Source: Cybelea sp963824595 (GTDB lineage: Bacteria > Vulcanimicrobiota > Vulcanimicrobiia > Vulcanimicrobiales > Vulcanimicrobiaceae). From it: 64,000 bases of DNA. The stretch is from the NCBI GenBank assembly GCA_963824595.1, contig CAWGPY010000004.1, forward strand, positions 124,001 through 188,000, written 5' to 3'. Positions 60,192 to 64,000 of the stretch are shown piece by piece. The first letter of the stretch is position 1. Each line of letters starts with the position of its first letter. A program made the position numbers and the translations under genes. The notes beneath the pieces are model-generated. The model made no database searches. It saw only the letters and a list, made by a program, of their open reading frames with translations, and was not told the DNA's origin.

Positions 60192-61385
60192 CTAGAAGGC
60201 GCCGATGCCGTTGGGCGTCCCCCAGCCCGCCGGTCCCGAATAGGTCCCGAACTGGCCCGTTCCGGCGGTGCAGAGGTAGCTGCCGCCGCAGGTGCCGTTG
60301 TTGCCCATCGTGATCGCGTGGAGGCTCTTCTTGAGCTTCTTTTTCTTGAGCGTCCAGAACGGCTTGCCGCTCTGATGCTTAGCGGCGTTGCCCGCCAGCC
60401 CGAAGACGCCGGCCAGGAGCGGCGACGAGACGCTGGTTCCGCCGATGGTGCCCCAGCCGCTGTAGCCGTAGCTGTCGTAGATCGCGACGTTCCACGCAAC
60501 CGCGGAGACGTCGTTGCCGGTGCGCTTGCTGCACCCCGGGTCGTGCTGCCACGCGGGTTTGCTGACGACGGAGCACCCGCCGCCGCTGCCGTGCCACACG
60601 GTCTCGGTGTAGGTCGAGCCGCTCTTCTGCATGATCGTTCCGCCGACGGAGACGACGGTCTGGTAGTCGGCCGGATCCTGCATGCCGTTGCCGCTGTCGC
60701 CGGAGCTCGCGAGATAGACGATGCCCGGGCTGTTGAAGGCGTTGCCCGAGCCGCCGCCTCCGCCGCCGCCCCAACTGTTGGTCACGACCTTGGCGCCGAG
60801 CGTCACGGCCTCTTTCTCGGCCGCGTACAGGTCGCTCGAGCTATTGCTGTTCGCTTCGATCAGATAGATGGTGCACTTCGGGCAGGCCGCAGCGACCATC
60901 TGAACGTCGAGATCGATCTCGGCGCCCCAGCCCTGATCGCCTCGCGGATAGTTGCTGGTCTGGCCCGTCTGGTTGTACTTGGTGAAGCTGCCGGCTCCGA
61001 GGCCGAAGTTCGACCGATACATCGAGAGATCCGAAGTGACGTTTGGATTGTCGTATGCATCGACGACTGCGACGACCGACCCCGCACCCTTCGTCGACGA
61101 CGGTAAGTTGTAGCGTGCTTGCAGATCGGCCGGGCCCCAGCCCGAAACGTCGGGGCGCATGCCGCCGCGCGCAGCGATCAGCAGCGCGTCGCACTGCATC
61201 ATACCGTGCATGCGGTCGCCCGGACACGCGCGGACCGCGCTGTGGGCGGTTTGCCAATCGGGGTTTGCTTGGGCTCCGGCCGGGCCCATTGGGGCGCTCG
61301 GCAGAGTCGAGGGGCTGCCGCCATTGCATGCCGCGATTGCGAGGGCTGCAACGACCGGCGCCACCAGTTTCATGGTTGCGTTCAC
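60192..61385 (-). CDS. Sedolisin-like (S53) protease lipoprotein, copy 4
   Basis: A 397-residue lipoprotein (AIAAC, Cys20), most similar to copy 3. Glu156 and Asp160 are in AEIDLDVQM, Asp230 in SSGDSG and Ser318 in GGTSVSSP. Calcium-site Asps are lost (HAITMGN, TYSGPAGWG). The segment LKKKKLKKS precedes it. The GTG start follows AAAGGAGC; the much longer upstream frame reaches back across the divergent promoter region and is rejected. It diverges from the phosphoesterase gene at 61582. Confidence 0.88.
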   Translation of the reverse strand: MNATMKLVAPVVAALAIAACNGGSPSTLPSAPMGPAGAQANPDWQTAHSAVRACPGDRMHGMMQCDALLIAARGGMRPDVSGWGPADLQARYNLPSSTKGAGSVVAVVDAYDNPNVTSDLSMYRSNFGLGAGSFTKYNQTGQTSNYPRGDQGWGAEIDLDVQMVAAACPKCTIYLIEANSNSSSDLYAAEKEAVTLGAKVVTNSWGGGGGGGSGNAFNSPGIVYLASSGDSGNGMQDPADYQTVVSVGGTIMQKSGSTYTETVWHGSGGGCSVVSKPAWQHDPGCSKRTGNDVSAVAWNVAIYDSYGYSGWGTIGGTSVSSPLLAGVFGLAGNAAKHQSGKPFWTLKKKKLKKSLHAITMGNNGTCGGSYLCTAGTGQFGTYSGPAGWGTPNGIGAF

Positions 61386-61581
61386 AGAAGCTCCTTTGTC
61401 GAAAGGTGTTGGATCGAGCGTGGGGCATCGTACTTCGGTTCCTGTCGCCCGCCCTCCCCGCCGTATACGAAACGAGCCGAGGCCCCGCAAAGTTCGATCC
61501 GGCCCCCCAAGCGCGGGTAGGCGCTCGGCAGCCCTGGACGCTCGGAAGGAACGCGTCCCGCCGCGGGGCATTTGTGACGTC

Positions 61582-62928
61582 ATGGTCAGGCGGGCTCTCT
61601 GCGTCGCGGCATTATCGGCCGCGATTTGCACGATGCCGGCGTGTTCGGCGTCGTCGTACGGCGCCGTGCCCGTGCCGGCATCGGCGAACGACGTTATGGA
61701 ACGGATCGACGGCGCCGGCGCGGGAAAGATCAAACACGTCGTCTACGTCGTGCAGGAGAACCGCAGCTTCGACGATCTCTTCCAAGGCTATCCCGGCGCG
61801 GACACGGTCTCGAGCGGCAAAGACTCGTTCGGCGACACGATCAAACTGCAGCCGATCTCGCTGCGTACGGCATACGAGATCGACCACTCCGCCGACGCGA
61901 TGTTCGCCGCGTGCGACGGCACGGGCCGGCTCCCCGGCATGGATTGCAAGATGGATGCGTTCGACCGCGAGCATCTCTACGGCGGTCCGGAGCACGGGCA
62001 GTACGGCTACGTGCCCCACGATGAGTCGAAACCCTATTTCGACATGGCGCACGAGTGGGTTCTGGCCGACCGGATGTTTGCGTCGCAACTGGATGAGAGC
62101 TTCGTCGCGCACCAGTACATCATCGCCGCCCAAGCGCAGTCGAGCGTGAACGTCCCGGACTTCTACTGGGGCTGCGCCGGCGGGTATACCGACTCGGTGC
62201 CGATGCTGACGCACAAGCGCACTTACGGAAACTCGCAGCGCCCCTGTTTCGACTACCGCACCCTCGGCGACGAGTTCGACGATGCCGGCCTCGAGTGGCG
62301 CTTCTATACGAGCAAATACACGAAGCCGTTTAGCGGCCTGTGGTCGGGGTACCAGGCGGTCCGGCACATCTTTCACGGACCGGACTGGAAGAAAGACATC
62401 GTCACGCCGCAGACGCGGTTTCTCAAGGACGTGGCCGCCGGACAGCTCGCCACCTTCACGTGGATCACTCCGCAGTGCCCCAACTCCGACCACTTGGCGT
62501 GCGGCGGCGGCGGCGGGCCGTCGTGGGTGACGTCGGTCGTGAACGCCGTGGGCGAGAGCAAGTTCTGGAACTCGACCGTGATCTTCGTGCAATGGGATGA
62601 CTGGGGCGGGATGTACGACCACGTGCCTCCGCCGTTTCGCGGCTACGACGGCCTCGGATTCCGCGTTCCCTTGCTCGTGATCTCGCCCTACGCCCGGAAG
62701 AATTACGTCTCGCACACGCAGTACGAGACGGCGAGCGTCCTTCGCTACGCGGAGGATCTCTTTGGGCTCGAGCAGCTGACGGGGGCCGATGCGCGCGCGA
62801 CGTCCCCCGCCGCCGACTGCCTCGATTTCAAGCAGAAGCCGCGGAAGTTCGTGCCGATCGAGGCGCCGCACGGGCCCGAGTTCTTCCTCCGCCAGCCGGC
62901 GGACGAGCGCATTCCGGACGAGCAATGA
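61582..62928 (+). CDS. PF04185 phosphoesterase lipoprotein, copy 6
   Basis: A 448-residue lipoprotein (TMPAC near residue 19). It shows VQENRSFDDLFQGYPGAD, DESFVAHQYIIAAQAQSS, NSDHLACGGG and WDDWGGMYDHVPPP, with the His retained. It is nearly superimposable on copy 5 and on the following copy. The upstream 196-bp gap is shared with divergent S53 copy 4. I chose the ATG that directly precedes the signal peptide; no strong ribosome binding site is visible. Its stop overlaps the next ATG. Confidence 0.9.
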   Translation: MVRRALCVAALSAAICTMPACSASSYGAVPVPASANDVMERIDGAGAGKIKHVVYVVQENRSFDDLFQGYPGADTVSSGKDSFGDTIKLQPISLRTAYEIDHSADAMFAACDGTGRLPGMDCKMDAFDREHLYGGPEHGQYGYVPHDESKPYFDMAHEWVLADRMFASQLDESFVAHQYIIAAQAQSSVNVPDFYWGCAGGYTDSVPMLTHKRTYGNSQRPCFDYRTLGDEFDDAGLEWRFYTSKYTKPFSGLWSGYQAVRHIFHGPDWKKDIVTPQTRFLKDVAAGQLATFTWITPQCPNSDHLACGGGGGPSWVTSVVNAVGESKFWNSTVIFVQWDDWGGMYDHVPPPFRGYDGLGFRVPLLVISPYARKNYVSHTQYETASVLRYAEDLFGLEQLTGADARATSPAADCLDFKQKPRKFVPIEAPHGPEFFLRQPADERIPDEQ

Positions 62929-64000
62929 CCCGCGTCGCGGCGGCCGCTCTGGCGCTCGCCCTCGGCGGCTGCGGCTCGCGCGCCGTTGCCGGACTGCCGT
63001 ACATGCAGCAAGATGCTGCTTTGCGCGCGCTCGCCGGGACGGGGGCCGGAAAGATCTCGCACGTCGTCTTCATCGTGCAGGAGAACCGGAGCTTCGATAA
63101 TCTCTTCCAGGGCTACCCGGGCGCCGACACGGTCGCGAGCGGCAAGAACTCACTTGGAAAGAAAATCGTGCTGCAGCCGGTCAGCCTCGCGACGGTCTAC
63201 GAGATCAACCACTCGGGCCGGGCGATGTTCAACGCCTGCGACGGCCGCGGCGCGCTGCCCGGAACGAAGTGCCGCATGGACGCGTTCGATAAGGAGGGCG
63301 TCTTCGGACAGGCGCCCCCCAATCCCGAATACGTGTACGTTCCACACTCGGAGTCGAAGCCGTACTTCGACATGGCGCGCGAATGGGTGCTGGCCGACCG
63401 GATGTTTACCTCGCAGCTGGACGAGAGCTTCGTCGCGCATCAATACGTCATCGCGGCGCAGGCGCAGTCGAGCGTCGACGTGCCGCTGACGATTTGGGGA
63501 TGCGCCGGCGGCCCGGCCGATACGGTGGCGACCATCAGCAGCGCGCGCGTCTACTCGAAATCGCAGCGCGCCTGCTTCGATTACACCACGCTGGGCGACG
63601 AGCTCGACGCCGCGGGCCTGCCGTGGCGCTTTTACACCAGCGCGTACGCCAAGCCCGGGAGCGGCTACTGGTCGGGATATCAGGCCGTGCGGCACATCTT
63701 TCGCGGCCCGGACTGGGCGAAGGACGTGATCGCGCCGCAGAAGCGCTTCATCTCCGACGTCGCCCGCGGAAAGCTCGCGAGCTTCACCTGGATCACGCCG
63801 CTGTGCAAGAACTCCGACCACGTCGCGTGCGGCGGCGGCTATGGCCCGTCGTGGGTGGCCTCGCTGGTCAACGCCGTGGGCGAGAGCAAGTTCTGGAACA
63901 GCACCGTCATCTTCGTCCAGTGGGACGACTGGGGCGGATTCTACGACCACGTTCCGCCGCCGCATCGCGGCTACGACGGGCTAGGGATTCGGGTGCCGCT
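62925..64000 (+). CDS. PF04185 phosphoesterase lipoprotein, copy 7 (runs off right edge)
   Basis: The first 358 codons are present; no stop occurs before the window ends. The ATG overlaps the previous stop (ATGA). A short signal with lipobox ALGGC (Cys16) leads into VQENRSFDNLFQGYPGAD, DESFVAHQYVIAAQAQSS, NSDHVACGGG and WDDWGGFYDHVPPP. The last visible residues, GYDGLGIRVP, are part of the conserved block that precedes the final ~90 residues in its paralogues. It forms a coupled pair with copy 6. Confidence 0.9.
   Translation, partial: MTRVAAAALALALGGCGSRAVAGLPYMQQDAALRALAGTGAGKISHVVFIVQENRSFDNLFQGYPGADTVASGKNSLGKKIVLQPVSLATVYEINHSGRAMFNACDGRGALPGTKCRMDAFDKEGVFGQAPPNPEYVYVPHSESKPYFDMAREWVLADRMFTSQLDESFVAHQYVIAAQAQSSVDVPLTIWGCAGGPADTVATISSARVYSKSQRACFDYTTLGDELDAAGLPWRFYTSAYAKPGSGYWSGYQAVRHIFRGPDWAKDVIAPQKRFISDVARGKLASFTWITPLCKNSDHVACGGGYGPSWVASLVNAVGESKFWNSTVIFVQWDDWGGFYDHVPPPHRGYDGLGIRVP

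Overview
This is a GC-rich, gene-dense chromosomal stretch from a Gram-negative-type (diderm) bacterium. A TonB-dependent receptor, a DUF5916 outer-membrane barrel and about twenty lipobox signal peptides support an outer membrane. The mix of GloVer-repeat proteins, copper-amine-oxidase-N 'stalk' domains, DUF5916, DUF4397, beta-propeller lipoproteins and expanded phosphoesterase and S53 families resembles Candidatus Eremiobacterota (WPS-2/Vulcanimicrobiota). That assignment is inference from gene content; the window has no rRNA or other marker. No tRNA, rRNA, CRISPR array, transposase or phage gene was seen, and no gene-free gap exceeds 300 bases.

Layout. (1) 0.4-12.9 kb: an unusual redox operon. 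Two small unknown proteins and a membrane-anchored unknown protein are followed by a Dyp-type peroxidase, a two-haem cytochrome c lipoprotein (RoxA/MauG-like), a y4iL-type catalase-like haem protein, a GMC flavoenzyme, a lipase-like hydrolase, a flavin amine oxidase and a four-helix membrane protein. Most neighbours overlap by 4-8 nt (GTGA, ATGA, TTGA), so they are translationally coupled. (2) 12.9-31.5 kb: mixed housekeeping and envelope genes: aminotransferase, SLOG-like membrane protein with an RsbW-like ATPase, aspartic protease, periplasmic beta-carbonic anhydrase, DUF5916 barrel, creatininase-like hydrolase, GH5 glycosidase, MFS transporter, kelch/galactose-oxidase-like lipoprotein, stalk-domain protein, cupredoxin, GloVer protein and a LuxR-type regulator. 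(3) 31.7-41.4 kb: a TonB receptor coupled to two surface-type lipoproteins, then a PstS-like binding lipoprotein without its ABC transporter, and two more coupled lipoproteins. (4) 41.4-50.6 kb: DUF4010/MgtC-like membrane protein, hibernation factor, alcohol dehydrogenase, DUF4097 lipoprotein, the first PF04185 phosphoesterase, a metallo-beta-lactamase-fold protein and three small lipoproteins. (5) 50.6-64 kb: an island of six more PF04185 phosphoesterases interleaved with four sedolisin-like (S53) lipoproteins, several followed by strong hairpin terminators.

How it may fit together. The right half looks like an envelope-tethered scavenging and degradation module. Secreted phosphoesterases would release phosphate or cleave phospholipids, S53-like proteases would attack protein, and a TonB receptor with lipoprotein partners and a PstS-like protein would capture products. 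The left operon looks like a separate, undescribed haem/flavin oxidation system, perhaps for a hydrophobic substrate (it includes a lipase-like enzyme and a RoxA-like cytochrome). Both pictures are inference from co-location and family membership.
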